64,000 bases of DNA, from positions 30,298,762 to 30,362,761 of the forward strand of contig NC_069138.1 in assembly GCF_026914265.1 (NCBI RefSeq), read 5' to 3'. A program made the translations under genes and the position numbers. The notes under the pieces were generated by a model, which had not been told where the DNA came from, did no database searches, and was given only the letters and a program-made list of their open reading frames with translations. Positions 11,722 to 49,074 of the stretch are shown piece after piece (the first letter of the stretch is position 1; the number at the start of each line of letters is the position of its first letter). The stretch comes from Mya arenaria. Lineage: Eukaryota; Mollusca; Bivalvia; Myida; Myidae.

Positions 11722-12075
11722 TTAAAGCTGCACTCTCACAGATTTACCATTTTTGCAACTTTTTTATTTTTTATCTTGGAAAGAGCATTATTTTGCGCAA
11801 ATATCTGCAAACCAATGATATAAGATTGCTGACAAGAAAATCAGACTGTAGATTTTCATATTTCTTTTTAAAAAATAATGTTTTTTTGGCCATTAACGGT
11901 TTAAGAAAAATGCATGAAACATCAATTTTTGAAATAAAGTACAAAAAGTCTGATGTTTTGTCGGCATTATTATTTAGCTGGTTTCCACGGATTTTCGCAA
12001 AAGTTGGCTCGTTCCAAGACAAACAATAAAAAATAAAAATGTCAGAACGTTCATTCTGTGAGAGTGCAGCTTTAA
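11722..12075. mobile_element. MITE family B, copy 3
   Basis: TTAA plus AGCTGCACTCTCACAGATT at the left and the complement plus TTAA at 12072-12075 on the right. It is about 350 bp with no coding potential. Its right TTAA is shared with the left end of the family C element that follows. Confidence 0.8.
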
Positions 12076-12492
12076 AGGGACTAGACACCAGATGATACCA
12101 TTGCAAGAATTTTTATACAAAATATTTCATAAAATTGATATCGGTGTGTACAATGCATTGAATCTTATGGACTGATGTATCACATGCATCTATCGCAGTC
12201 TGTGCGTATTTTTTCCAGTTCGAAATTTAATGGGTTTGTCTACCACGTAAATCCCAGTAAATTTTAAAAAAGCGCCAGTTTATTTCTTTGTACTAATCGC
12301 GTGACCTTCATAAGCTAAATATACACACTATAAACTGGGAAACCATTATGCGCTAATTTTTAACGGGTAAACTCAGAATATTCTTTAAATCATTTATCGG
12401 CCGCATCCTAGTTTGTATTGATAATTCTAGGCTTGTTTCGAGGAAATACTGTAATTGCCGATTTGGGGACCATTTGGTGTCTAGTCCCTTTA
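12072..12492. mobile_element. MITE family C, copy 1
   Basis: It begins TTAAAGGGACTAGACACCAG and ends TTGGTGTCTAGTCCCTTTA. The inverted termini are about 20 bp. It abuts family B copy 3 at one TTAA. A second copy lies at 24139-24578. Confidence 0.8.
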
Positions 12493-12976
12493 CAGACCCT
12501 TGTTCTACACCAATATATACATATACTGATATCAAATATTAACTTTGATCCATAAATGTAACACATACTTTGCAACATTATTGTTGAACAAAATGTGTAT
12601 AGCTCGACACCTTCTTTATTATCAAATATTTTCACTTAAAACAAAGTGTGATCAATGATTATAATGGTTAATATTTGATATCAGTAAATGTATATATTGG
12701 TGTCGATTTTTTTACATTTTCTTCTCAGTTTAAACAAATATAGTAAACATATATGTTTTTGTTTAAAAATACGAGACTTTATTAAATTGCCCGTGGGCAA
12801 GATAAGGATTTTCAGCATGGTCAAATATTTGGATCTACTTATCTAGGGTGGGAGAAATTTAGTCATCGTAACGTGGTCTTAACATGCTGCAAACACTTAA
12901 TAAACTGTTTTTATAAAGAAAGCGTACGGTCAGAATCAACTCGGACTTATAATGATGCAATCAAACGTTCCATCTA

Positions 12977-13151
12977 CCGTCGACTCCCGTTGGCTCGCAC
13001 TCCCAGGGACCGGCGAAAATAAATCGAGCCTCGAGGAATTCGAGCCAAGCAGGAATGCTTACCTTCAGTATAAAGAAATCGGTTCAATACATCGAGTTCG
13101 AGCCAACGGGAAAATTGAGCCAAGCTATTTCCTAACAACGGGGTTCGGCTG
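12977..13151. mobile_element. MITE family A, copy 3
   Basis: It is 175 bp, flanked by TA, with more diverged termini (CCGTCGACTCCCGTTGG at the left, ...GGGGTTCGGCTG at the right). It lies about 530 bp beyond the Lhx3/4 stop codon, downstream of the gene. Confidence 0.8.
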
Positions 13152-13683
13152 TATGTGTGTTATTATTACTTATGTCTTCATACATATATCAACATATTTT
13201 TATATGTTTGTGTTGTTACATTTTAACAAACACACACTCGACACAAAATATACACACGAGTTTGCACTATGACTAGATTAACAATATTTGCGATTCTTAT
13301 AACATAAAATAATTATACTTTATAAACATTCAGTTAATCTTTGTGACCAGAAATACTCACTAACTGTTTGGCAAGAAAGTTTTAAAAGCACGCCATACAA
13401 TCCATTAATTCGAACAGCTTGTCCGAACTCACGAGTTCATCGTGCTGGAAAGGGAAGAGGGGCTGTCAACCTATGGTGGGGTGTGTCTGTCCCACGAATT
13501 CTTCATTAAACAGACTAGATCAATCTGAATCGAATTCATTATATCACCATCCAGCGTCCATCGCCAACCAACCTCCGTCGGAATCAAGTCTTCCAAAAGC
13601 ACGAGCGCGATCTACTCGTGAAGCACGTGTCTTTTTAGATTTAAAGATTCAAATGTTGTTTTATCTACGATGATTTGTAAACA

Positions 13684-37217
<23,534 letters not shown>

Positions 37218-37319
37218 AGCCCCCGCCAGGCCCCTAATTCCGTCGGGTGTCTGGTCAGGCAAAGCGACGATTGGTTTCCGGCGATATTTCGAGTCCAGAA
37301 GGTTCGAATGCTGAACTCT

Positions 37320-39848
37320 TACACCACACCTTTTCACACTCTCCGACTTGGTGAACACACCTTATATCCTTTTTGCAAGTTTGTCTTTATTTATTTTATC
37401 ATTAAACTCACGTCTAAATAAAAATCAGTCTTTCTTAAAATGAATTCGTATAGTTAAAATAACTGTAGTTCTATAAAATAATACTGCACCGTAAGTTATT
37501 TTCTAAATACCTTTTCTGTCTGCAGTTCCAAGTTTCTTTGCATATTCTCTATAAGTTATTGTGCATATTTAGGCATTCCAAATATAACACATAAAGTTGC
37601 ATGTTCCTGTTTAAGTTAAAGCATAACATTCCCTGCAATTAATTAATTATAGAGATATGATTTCGACAATCAGACTTTAAATTAAAAGTTTAATTTTCTT
37701 GATTATTCCATAGTCGATTTCCCTTCTTAATAAATTGTGACAAATTCTATTAGGTTAGAATGTCTCTCATAGCAATTTCTGAGACAACATTTTCTGGTTT
37801 ACCCTCTTGACTAATTTAAATATTCATCGAGTTGGTATTGATTGTTAATACCGTGTTTGGAACTTGAGGCGTGGCTTAAATAATGATGCTCATTTTCCCG
37901 ATATTCTATAGAACAAAGTCGACATTCTCAGTAGGAAGCTTAACATAAAGGAGGCCGTTTGACGAATCCAATAACGGTACCTCAGATATCGGCTACAGCG
38001 GCTGAGCGACCATGACAGCCAATCAGCAACCAGCAAAATAAACGGAAATATTCTGTATACGGTAGGCGCTTTTCAACCTTAAAGAAATCTGCTTTACTAG
38101 GTATGCTTGTGCAGTTTTCGCCGCTTTTAATTTGTTAATGAAGTTTTACAGCCACAAAGTAAATTAAAGTGATTGCTTGAGAAAGTGATCAAGATATATT
38201 TCGCTATACAGTAAAACGAGGAACGACTTCTGCTGAAAAGATGCCGAAGATAAAGAGGTCATAAAAAGTAAAAATTTTACTTAATCCACTTCAATAACAG
38301 TAATTTCAGACTGGATTGATTAGGACCGATTTCTATCACACTAAATTGAAGGAGTTTATTTGTCTTGAAAACCACACATAATCAAGAGGAGTTGAAATTA
38401 ATACAAAAATCATAATACGGTCAATACAATTCCTTGAAAGTCTATATACCTTTTTCGTTTTGTTGTATTTTCTAATTTTATTGAAAACATAACACTTATT
38501 GTAACCCCCACCCCCTCTCAAGTAGCAAACGGAAGAACCTATGTAAATTAGCAGGAAATGCTGAATACCATTTGAAGAATTTGTCGAGGATGTGGGTGTG
38601 TGTGTGTGGGGGGGGGGGGGGTCGAGGTGAACTTGTCCGTCTCCCAAAATCTATAAAAATATATCGCCGCAACCGGGGACGAAACATTTGTGCACACATT
38701 CTAGCAACATAAGTATTATTAAAGCTACCGTTCACTCTATGTATCGCCTGATATATTGTATATTTGCTGATTTGTTCTTTGATTTTCTTTAAAGCATCAT
38801 TACTTGACAAACTGCATCCGCTTAAGGTTCAGTTTATTGAAATGTGAATCATTTATCAATACTGATAAATTAATAACCCACACACAGGTAAGCCATAACT
38901 TTTTTATTTTGGAGCTACTGAGCATCCACAATGAAATAAAACACACACAAAATATAGTCATTCTCGTGTTCGTTTAGTTACTCTCACCCCTTCAAATGAA
39001 TTGAACAAAAACAACATATCCTAGGGACGCGATAAAATCATTACAATATCTTTTTGTATTCAATATAAGTATACTCAGTTTTCAGCTCACAGAATAAAAA
39101 AAACAACATTATATGATAATATTTCCACTACGATCATTCTTTAAATTCCTTTTGTCCAAGCACTATCATGTATGCCTTTGCGCACCTAAAGAATTGCTTA
39201 GCATGTTCGCACCCAGGTTACGCTTCCCAGCACGACGTGTTGGCTTTAACACATCACCGTTCAGTGGGATGAGCTGTCCATTGTCGTCGCGCGGTGTTCA
39301 AAGAAAGGGCTGGTGAAAATAGCAACAAATAGTAACAGCAACTTGTCACCTTCTGATTTCACCTGCTAGTCGAAACAGTAAGTTCAATGTTTCTGTTCAA
39401 TGCTTTCATGAGTTCACAACTTTAGACATACAATTTGACCACAAGTATAACTTAAAATGCGGAGCCATTCCATGAGGTCATTATTATTTGAAATTACAAT
39501 GTATTAATGATAGATAGATATATTTATTTGTGAATATATATGTCATAGTAACAAACACAATATCACATCATCAAAACAAATATTTTGGACACATACGTTA
39601 CTAAAGAACTCAAATTCGTGAGCCATACATATAACACTGGTTTAATGATCTACATGTAGTTTAAATAGTGACTTTTGAAACAATGGTTGTAGTGTAAATG
39701 TTTAAATGTTCGTACTAATCGATATGGACAGCCATATTATTTTACGCCATCATGAGAAAAAGTAAGCACAAACATTGATTCTATATTTAGCTGAAAGTTG
39801 ACCTACATTGCAGGAGAAGGCAGACACGGTGCTTCACAAAAAACGTCT
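37320..39848. other. Region upstream of Lhx3/4, no gene recognised
   Basis: Holds a (GT)n-(G)n run at 38590-38622 and AT-rich DNA. A GC-richer patch at 39150-39310 has open frames on the minus strand but no acceptor in phase. The Lhx3/4 promoter may lie near 37320, but I see no defined core element. Confidence 0.4.
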
Positions 39849-40226
39849 TTAAAGATGCACTCTAACTCCCAAATAAGATTTACCACAATTGATTCATTGT
39901 TTACCAAACATGATGAATATATGTCGAACACAATGGTTCTTATGAAGAATACCGAGTTCAATTGAAAAGAAAGTTGCAGAAAACACGGTTTTCTTAACTT
40001 TTTACCTTATGAGACGAAAGTAGATCCGATATATCTTTTAGCACTCACCAATCATAACATAGTATTTGCGTTTTCAGCTATAAAAAATACGATAACAATT
40101 TTGATATCAGTAATTAATTTTTTCAATAAATGTATTATTTAGTAAGTAGATACAGGTTTATCACTCAAAATGTATGTTTAATGTTAAACACGTGTATGTA
40201 TTGATTTTGAATAAGAGTGTCTCAGA
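39849..40226 (+). mobile_element. MITE family D, copy 2
   Basis: It starts TTAAAGATGCACTCTAACTC and ends TTTGAATAAGAGTGTCTCAG. Its internal order is the reverse complement of 34833-35211. The inverted ends share the core CACTCT...aataag. Confidence 0.7.
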
Positions 40227-40817
40227 CAACAAGCCCTCAACGGATTTTACCGCGAAAACTTAATGGTCAGGACATATACATTCGTAGATCCATATTTGAT
40301 TAGAAATTTATTTTTTTCACGATAAAAGCATTTCCATGGACTCATTTTTTTGGCTCAATTTCTATTATTATTTTTTATCGTTGTAAACGATTCGATGGGC
40401 GAAAACCTGCCCGCCCGATGCCGCTTGGCAAATTGGCTTGGCCTTAAATGTCGGATTCAGAAATAAAGAATGTTTAAATATTCGCCTGTACGACGTTTTC
40501 TCTACAGATAATTTAAAGCAAATAATTGTAATTTGTAAAGAATAACTGGTCACACAAGGTGAAAACTGTCGCAAATTATAAAACACCATATAATGTTTTT
40601 ATTACATTGATACAATGTATTTGTTGCTGTTTCCTGGTGTCTTGTATAACATGTATACAAAGGGCACATTGGAACGACATAGGTTACAAATATCAAAATA
40701 AGAAGCCTTTCCACAATAAATCCAATTGTACATGTTTGACTAGCTACGTCATCGTGAATTACACGAAACAGAACACAAACAACAACATTACAGGTGCACA
40801 AATAACTATGTTGTTTT

Positions 40818-41017
40818 CTACTTCATCCCATTTCGGACACGAATGAAAATATTACGCAGAGAAAGTGCTGCCTGATCGATGGCCGCCATCACGTCCGCTC
40901 CTTCAAAGGACGGACGGCCTGCGGAGCTTCCGGCGGTCATTTGTATGATTTCCCTGGCGGCATCGAGAGCCGCGCATTGAAAATCGCAGAGACAGAAATA
41001 AACCCTTCTACATCCTG
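40818..41017 (-). CDS. Exon-like GC-rich open frame, unknown product
   Basis: A minus-strand frame is open for 66 codons from an acceptor-like gctaggcag (41013) to a TAG at 40820-40818. It contains CAALDAAREIIQMTAGSSAG, RPSFEGADVMAAIDQAALSL and RNIFIRVRNGMK. The GC content is like that of the true exons and unlike the flanks. It could be a terminal exon of an unrecognised gene, or an alternative first exon of Lhx3/4: ATG at 40940, and a possible donor CTGC/gtaata would leave the right phase. I do not recognise the sequence. Confidence 0.3.
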
Positions 41018-43634
41018 CCTAGCAAACGTACAAGGATATAACTGAACCCATTTAAGCTTTACTGTTGCTGCACATTTATTTTCTGGGTCTGGCTGGAAAA
41101 TGATGATATACCGCTGAAAGGATTCAACCATTACACTTATTTGAATGAAATATCATCTCGTTGTAAGGAATTACCAAAAAAGGATCATATATTTAGATTA
41201 AATAACTCGCATACCGCATGAAGTCATTTAAAGAATTCGTTGTTCAGCGTTATCATGTTGGGTTTTGTTTTTCTAATTTATAAAAATATATTGAAAAATG
41301 ATAAAACATGGCAAAGCAGCATTTCAACCAAATGTCATCAAGTTTACATATGTCCAGTTTACGGTTTGATTTACGACAATGGAACTGTTTACGACGTTTG
41401 GCGCGTGCGCACATTCTTTGAAGTGGAAACGAGGCACATGGCCCCTATTGTTCCCTAACGACCGTCTACGTCAAAACACACAATAAAGAGGGTCCATGCA
41501 TGCGGAGCTACGGATTTAAGGGCCGTGTCCGAATTTAAATGGAATTTAATGGGGCGTGCGTGGAATTGAATTGACCGAATATAGCTAAATAAATGGACGA
41601 CAAAAGTTGATAGTGATATACGATTGTGATATTGCTAAATTAACTGTTTTCTTTAGGTAGTGAAAATGTCCTAGCTTTACTACCGCTCCATGTCAATATA
41701 CTTAAACTTCCTTAACATTCCTAAGATTTAGCATCTTTTTATTAAAATCACTTCAGTTTGTCAAAATATCAACTGTGTGTAACATCAGTCTAACAACTTT
41801 TCGAAGTTAGCTCCTAAACCAGATATCTATCTTCCACCAGAAGAGCTCGGCCACACAAAGATAGTGAAAACTATCTTCAAACGATTTTTCTTTCTCCACC
41901 CACCAACATTTACAAGCAGAACAATATTGTTTGTAATATAGCATCTTAAATACTTTTTCACATTACATAATACGTATACAATAATACACACGTCAGAACA
42001 AATATTGTATATACATTTTTAGACTAATAACCATTTTTAGATATCGCTAGCAAATATGTTCCAAAATAACACATATCTTTTTGGGGCATACAGCCGTTTC
42101 TTTTTTTCAATTTGTTTTCCTTTGTCACAACGTGTCGTAAAACATGACGTCACAAGTGTAGCACGTGCACAGTTGCTAAGCTCTGTTAAAAGAGTCATAG
42201 GGCCTTAACCAATGGGAATTGTAGTTGAAACATTAAAAAATGTGGGAACACATTTATATTTAAAAATATAAACGCTTTATTGTATTTTCATAATAACAAA
42301 AGCACATTATCAAATTTAACTGGCATTCATACACATCACGTGCGCTATAATGTAACTTTCAGAGATATTAACACGTTTATTCTGCAAGTTTTTATTCTGT
42401 CATCTCAAAGGATGAAAGTAGGATGAATAAGTATATGTAATTACAAAATTCTATTAATAGACAGTTCAGTGAAAGAAATAAGGACAGACTATGCTTTTAT
42501 CAATTCATTTTGTTTTTTTATCAGCCATAATAGATCCATCCCGATGACTTAATAATACATCTGTTGTTTTCCCCAGCATGTAAAAAGCATTATAATGTAT
42601 CAACATCGCGCAAATGAAAATCAAATAAAATATTCCATCATACGAATCCGCGTTCGATCATAGAGCAATATTACCGTCGAGTGTTCTATCTCTTGGGAGT
42701 CCTTAATTTTTACGACAATCTGATTCTTTTTGAAAACATTCATGTCCCCATAGAATGGGAATTAAGACTAGACATTGTGTATCAAAGACTTCCAACGCTC
42801 CTGTTTTATGAAGTGTAATGTTAGAAACTAAAGGAACGGAAATTGTGGTCAAAATGCCAGTTAATTCATTTTACCAACAGACGGGTAGCGCTTTTTAGAA
42901 GTATTCGGAATACTCTGATAAAATCGTCAAAAGACTTTTCAAGAACGTTTGGTAATGTGCCGTAAACGGATCGCTTTCTCAAAAGGCGATGTTGCATTTA
43001 ATGTCGTAAAGGGTCAAAATGATACACTTGAATCGCTATTCATTCCATACATGCACTGTTTGGTTTCATTCAATGATGTGCGCTCATGAATAAATGCGAT
43101 GATTTCGCTATAAAAGAAAGCGGTTTGGAAATTCGACGACAGGTGTAAAAAGGGTAATAAATTTTTGGAAAAAGGATTTCAGAATGTGACGACAATCTGG
43201 CGATGTAATGTTGTCCTGGATAATCGATTTTTCTTCTGTGAACTGAAATGCTTAAAAATACATTTATATTTTTAAATTATTTTGTCACTTTTAAAAATGC
43301 GAATATATTCACTTTGTGTTTTCGTATATGTAACTATGGCAAATAAAGTTCACAAAAATCTGTTTGAATAAACACGTGTATCCGATGTTTCTGTACGTGT
43401 ACGCGTTAACATATACATGTATACGTGCACATATATTATAGATATGTATTCTTTAAGTTGTTTGTAAACTCTTCTGAAGTCGTATCTTTCATCAGGAATG
43501 ATTGCATCTTTACATTCAGATTGAACAAAATGAAATAATTTTCTAATTAGTTTAACCTCATAATGTTATTACATGTTGATGATTTTATTCCATCAGATTA
43601 TATTAAAAGTAGTGTTTGTTTATTATAGTGTCAC
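41018..43634. other. Intergenic DNA, no gene recognised
   Basis: AT-rich, with only short chance frames. A CRE octamer TGACGTCA is at 42145-42152. No repeat family described here was found. Confidence 0.45.
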
Positions 43635-43868
43635 CCCTCTTAGTTAAGGGCCAGCCTGTTGGGCTTATGAGACACCTACATTCGTGAACATCTTTACCCC
43701 GATTCCTTATCCAAAATGCTAGGCGCCTGGCAAGAAGGCAATCGGTACCCCTCGATTTAACTAGCTGCTGGGTCGGCAACCGGCCATGTCAGAACAAGCC
43801 CCGTGTGAGACTAGAACCATCGACCTCCCGCTCAGTAGGCGGACGCCTTAACGCCACGGAGACGGTAT
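43635..43868 (-). mobile_element. tRNA-headed SINE (family S2)
   Basis: On the minus strand: CGTGGCGTTAAGGCGTCCGC, CTACTGAGCGGGAGGTCGAT and GGTTCTAGTCTCACACGGGG form the A and B box region. The body continues with ggttgccgacccagcagcta and ..gaatcggggtaaagatg to tctcataagcccaacaggct. It differs from family S1. No TSD was identified. Confidence 0.65.
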
Positions 43869-46800
43869 ATTATGTAAACGACTAAATCGTTTTATCGTAT
43901 TATGTCACGTGATTGAATGCTCGTCATGGGATACCTTTAATTATCTAAGAAAATACTTGTAAAATTAAATGTCTATTGTATACATTAAATATAATTTCAA
44001 TTTTTTATTATTTTCCAACGACATATTTATCACATAATAATACCGGCTGGATAATAATTAACCTTTGAAGAAGACAGAATATTCTTATTTAGAAGACGGC
44101 GGCGGCAATTTAATTGATTTGTGAAACTATTGCCATTGAAGAAAGTTCAGTAACATCTTGACCCGGTACTTGACATTATGGCGTTGTTCAGCGCTGGTTT
44201 AGTCAATTAAATTGAAAATTTCATTCAATTCAAGACGCCTCAAATTATAGTAATTGGCTGCATATTTATTTAACTATTTACACTGACTTTGCCCACAGGG
44301 CTAAGACTTGATGAACATACCTTGTAAGATTTTGAAAGTATCTTTTGCCAGATGGGATGGAAGTAATTTTTAAATATGTAGTTAATTTATTTTGTTTGCT
44401 GGATCAGCCGTCACCCGTTATTGATTTTAATCAGGCGAAGCAGTAGATTTAAACTGAGGCGGGTTCAGTTGACAAAAATACAATGTCAAACACTAAGTTA
44501 GTTCAGTGATGGTTAGTATGAATTTACCAAATGAATTGGGCCACTTTCCCGCGACACTCCAGACTAATTTAATTTGCTTAATACATACTTACAGCTTTTA
44601 ACCAGTACTTAATGACGTATTATCGCGTTATCATGTTAAATAGATTCACGGAAATATAATAAATTTATTGTGTATGTATGACTTTGAAGGCTTTTAAAAG
44701 TCGGATGACACTTATCTAGCAATCAAATGCAAAATATTTAGCATGATAAGGTTGGAAGAATCCATGGACTAATTTTAGTATATTTCTATTAACTAGTCTA
44801 TCTTATAGACTTATGTTCTAATATTAAATCAACGTTTCTCTTTTTTAAAAACATGTATCTAAAAAACGGTAAATATATGTTTTGGTATTCTGGGTGCATT
44901 TATTGTGAACAACATTTCACACTGAATATTTGGAAACTTTTTCGAAGGTTTTCAAGATCTGTTGAAAGACAGCCGTCGCCTATTTGGTCAATATGGAGGC
45001 AGATGATACGGGACCAGAGGTCAACGCGATGCGCACGTGCACGCGGAGTACTTGACATGCTCTCGTTTAACCCCCGGCACCCCCGTAAAACACCGGACCA
45101 TATTGTCCGGTCCGAGGGCAGAACGGGGGCAATATGAGACAATAATGCACAGCGCGTGCTCAATAGAAGTGATAGCTTTACCGATAGTTTCTTACACGGT
45201 CAAACGCCTTGCGCGGATACAGGAACGTGTATGCGCATTCCTAATGTACGCTCTCTTTTTCTGGCGTATAATAGGATGAAAGAGGAGGGTTCTTTGGCCT
45301 TTGGGTACTGATGTCTTGTGAAGTTCTTAGACTCATGATGGAACCGTTGGATTTGGATGGAAATTCTACGTTAACGTATCTATGGGGTTTTTAAGAAGAC
45401 ATCTGTCCGTTTTGAGATAAATGATTGGACACAAATCAGAAGCGCAGAGCTTAATCTCTTGAAATAATTTGGTGTGATTTCTGTTAAGGTAATATTCAGT
45501 TCACTTAAAATTCATAACCATGCACATTTTAATAGCCTGACTCGAGTTACATAATAATTGTTTATTTTGTTATGAAAAATTGTCGAATATAATTTATTCA
45601 TAGCCATATGTTGTGACTATCGAAACGTTGATTTCTATATATAAGGCATGTCCACCTGAATAAGTTCTCCTATTTAGCAAAATGTCATTTATAGCTATTA
45701 ATGTATTAGACAGAAGTTCAAGCTTATTAATGTAATTTTACATATAAATAATGAACGGCAAGAAAATAAATCGTGATACAAAAGGACATAAGTACGCTAA
45801 ATATACGTATTTATATGTGTTATTTTGGAATTAATCACACGGTTATACGTTTAATCACAGCACGTATAACGCGTGCCCACACTGTTTCCGCACCCAAATG
45901 TAACACATCTGGGCGCACGATAGTTCAAATTGTATTAAATTGACAATTCTAAAGTGCCGAATCAATACCAAAACCATCATTTAGCACTCTGCTTCCAGCC
46001 CATATTGCATTCACAATGGCGCATCACAATGAGAAGTCTTTGAACCCAGTTCGTCTTCACACGGTGTTAGGGACCTTTCGCACCTCGGATAATAAACCCT
46101 GCACGAAGCTGTCTATTATGAGTAGGAATGAAGGGGTTATTTCGCCCGGGGTCTGGCGGAATTCAATTATTCTACATGAAGGGTGTGAGCGACGCGCGGT
46201 TTTGACGCCTTACAGGAAGTGGCGTCTAGCCGTGAGTGTGTAAACCGCGGGAGCCCCCGGGGATCGGTGATGTATTGGTCCCGGATGGTAGTTGACAACG
46301 GCGCGCCGCGGACAGAGGTGTGAACAGGGCTGGAGTTCAAACGTGAACATATTTCCCCGGCACCATAACGCACAGCTGGTTAAGTAACAGTTACGTCAAT
46401 CTGAGGGAGGGTAAGGTGTTACCTTTATGTCAGTAACATTTAAAGTACGGAATTGTAGATAAACCCTCATTTTTTTAAATAACTTTAACAACAGACATAT
46501 ATCACGGGCTGACATAGACTAAACGATACGCGATGTAGACAAACCCTTAGACAAAAAAACCCATACATATACAGAAGTAATTACCTAATTGAAGATTTTG
46601 TTAAGGCACTAAGCCAATGGATGTATTTTAGTAAATTATTTTTTAAGAAATATAATTATGTTAGATTTATATAACACATGCAAATCAAGCGTATGATTGT
46701 GAAAGTTTGATTTTCGTTTTCATACAAAAAAACGTCCAAGCTCCTTATCGGGGTAAAAAGAAAAAGTCATCCAACAGGCCAATTGACCGTAACCATCTCA

Positions 46801-49074
46801 ATTTCTCCAGAATTAAATACCAATTCCCTACATACGTTGCCATTCAAGACGGCCGCCCAAAACAGATATTCATACGGCAATTCTATTGAAATTAACATTA
46901 CATGTATGTATAACACTTTATGTCGGCGACATTATCATAGTTATAAATTATGGAATTGAATACACAAAATAAAACAAACAAACCTAGAATGAACAGAACA
47001 AAGTTTAGTTCGTATAAAACAGTTCACATAATAAAGACAATGATATAAGTTAAAGATGACCCTTGATCATTGAAAAATTAAATAATCATTTACTACATCA
47101 CAAACTTAGACAAGGGATGGTATTCCATACTGCTATCAACTAAATCTAAGAACGATGTAGCTAATCGGATTACTTGTTATTTATAACTGACAAATTGAAT
47201 GAAAGAAGTCAATGATGTATGACCATAAGATTGACTTCAGTTACATATTGACTACTACACAATATTGATACAATTGCAAATTTTATACATATACTATTAA
47301 GGTGAATATATTATTAGTTTTTCAGACACATATACAAAAGAAGAATCTATTTCCGGTTATAATCATTCTTTTTATTTAAAATTAAATTAAAATTATCTCA
47401 GAAGCCATTAACAAGCACATATGAATAAAATATGATAAGAAAACAGTGCACAAGATAATAAGACGGCTTAATACCACATCAGAAATCTAAGAGAAAACTC
47501 TTAGATATAATTATAATATATTTTGGTAAAAAACGGCTGTTTAGTCAAATTCGGAATTAAAATATATACATTAAGAATAAACAAAATTAATGGAGCGGGA
47601 AGTAAAAATTGAATGCATTTTGACCTCAGATAGCAGTGCCTGTTATCATTTGTAAGGTACGACTGACATATGACCTCAATTTGTACAACCACATTTTGAT
47701 TTTAATTATTAAATTATGCGTACTGTTTCAATGTTTCTTTCATCATTGCGAAGGCCTTGTGAACTATGAAAATAAAACCTGATATTTCACTTTAAATCTC
47801 TGACGCCTACTACACTGTAGATGTTAAAATCAGTGAATCAATTTAAGAAAATTAAGCATTTACAAGGGATTCAATTTGACGTACCTACCAGAATGGAATA
47901 GCCACCACTGAACCATTGTGTACGTCCATTTTTGGTCAAGAATAAGTCTGGTCGAAAATAATCCTATGTCATAACAGAAAACACAATACAACTTATCTGA
48001 GCAAAGGAAAAGAGTGAAATAAGCAAGGTTCGACAGAGAATGATAATTTGGAAGATATTAGAAAGAGCGCTGTATAATTAATCAGAGTTTAATTAATTAG
48101 GGAATGGGCAGTCTTTGTACTGGTACAGAATTCAGAAAATAAGCTACGGTGCATTTATCTAATTTCAAATCTATTTCTGGTCTGATGAAATCGACCCCCG
48201 AGTATCTAATTGAATTGGTTTTATTAAATATCAGCCTTCCCATGACCTGGGAGGCTGGGAAAATGGCATATTAAGTCTTCAACTATTAGCGCTGATATTT
48301 GTAACAATTTATCTCGATCACTAGTTTCCAACAAAAAACATGGGCCAGTAATCATATTTGCTTCTGGTACAGCGAACTCCGTGGGATAAGCTACCAATGA
48401 AGGATAGCCAGTTATTTAGTATTCTCAGAAACGCTGTGATCTCCCATGTCGCTACCCCCAATAAACAAATAATCATAATCATGTAGGAATGCATGGTTCT
48501 AAAAGGATCATGGTATAAATGACACTAAAAAATGGCATACTAATGTATGATATTTAATATGTGTGATAGAAACAGAACACAGCAGGAGCAACATAGAGTC
48601 TCATGCAAGTATATACAACGTAAACAAAATTCTTTACTTGTGATCATCGTAACAAGGCTGTCAATTTTAATAACGATTACGATTTTAAAATATGGTGAAC
48701 GTTCCAATAAAGCAATATTTTGATAATAATAAAATGAAAATATATAATAGAACTGCGTAGGAAGAAACAGGGTTAAATAGTAGATTATTTTAACTTACAC
48801 AACAAAGCATCTCATCATACAAATATATATATATAACGTAAACAAAAATAATTTGGAAATACGGGTGCTTAATGGTTATATCAATAGTTATTCAATTAAA
48901 ATGTTGTTGAAATGAAAGGCAAGCTAAAATGCATAAGGCAGGGCACAAACCTCTGATTTTTTATAAGTCGTATACATTTCTAGATTAAACATTGGTATAC
49001 AGTCCATCCACAATCAACTTTAACACGGGGATGCTCTGCTACAGGAAACCGCTGGAAAAAGAAACACCCATTGT
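43869..49074. other. Intergenic DNA, no gene recognised
   Basis: Two GC- and CpG-rich islands occur at about 44990-45130 and 46190-46370 (with cggcgcgccgcgg). They contain short open frames but no splice-consistent coding sequence. The remainder is AT-rich without clear repeats. Confidence 0.45.

Noticed and set aside
45000..46380. GC-rich islands with short open frames as genes
   Set aside because: No frame is supported by splice sites or recognisable protein; a CpG-rich regulatory or repeat origin is as likely.
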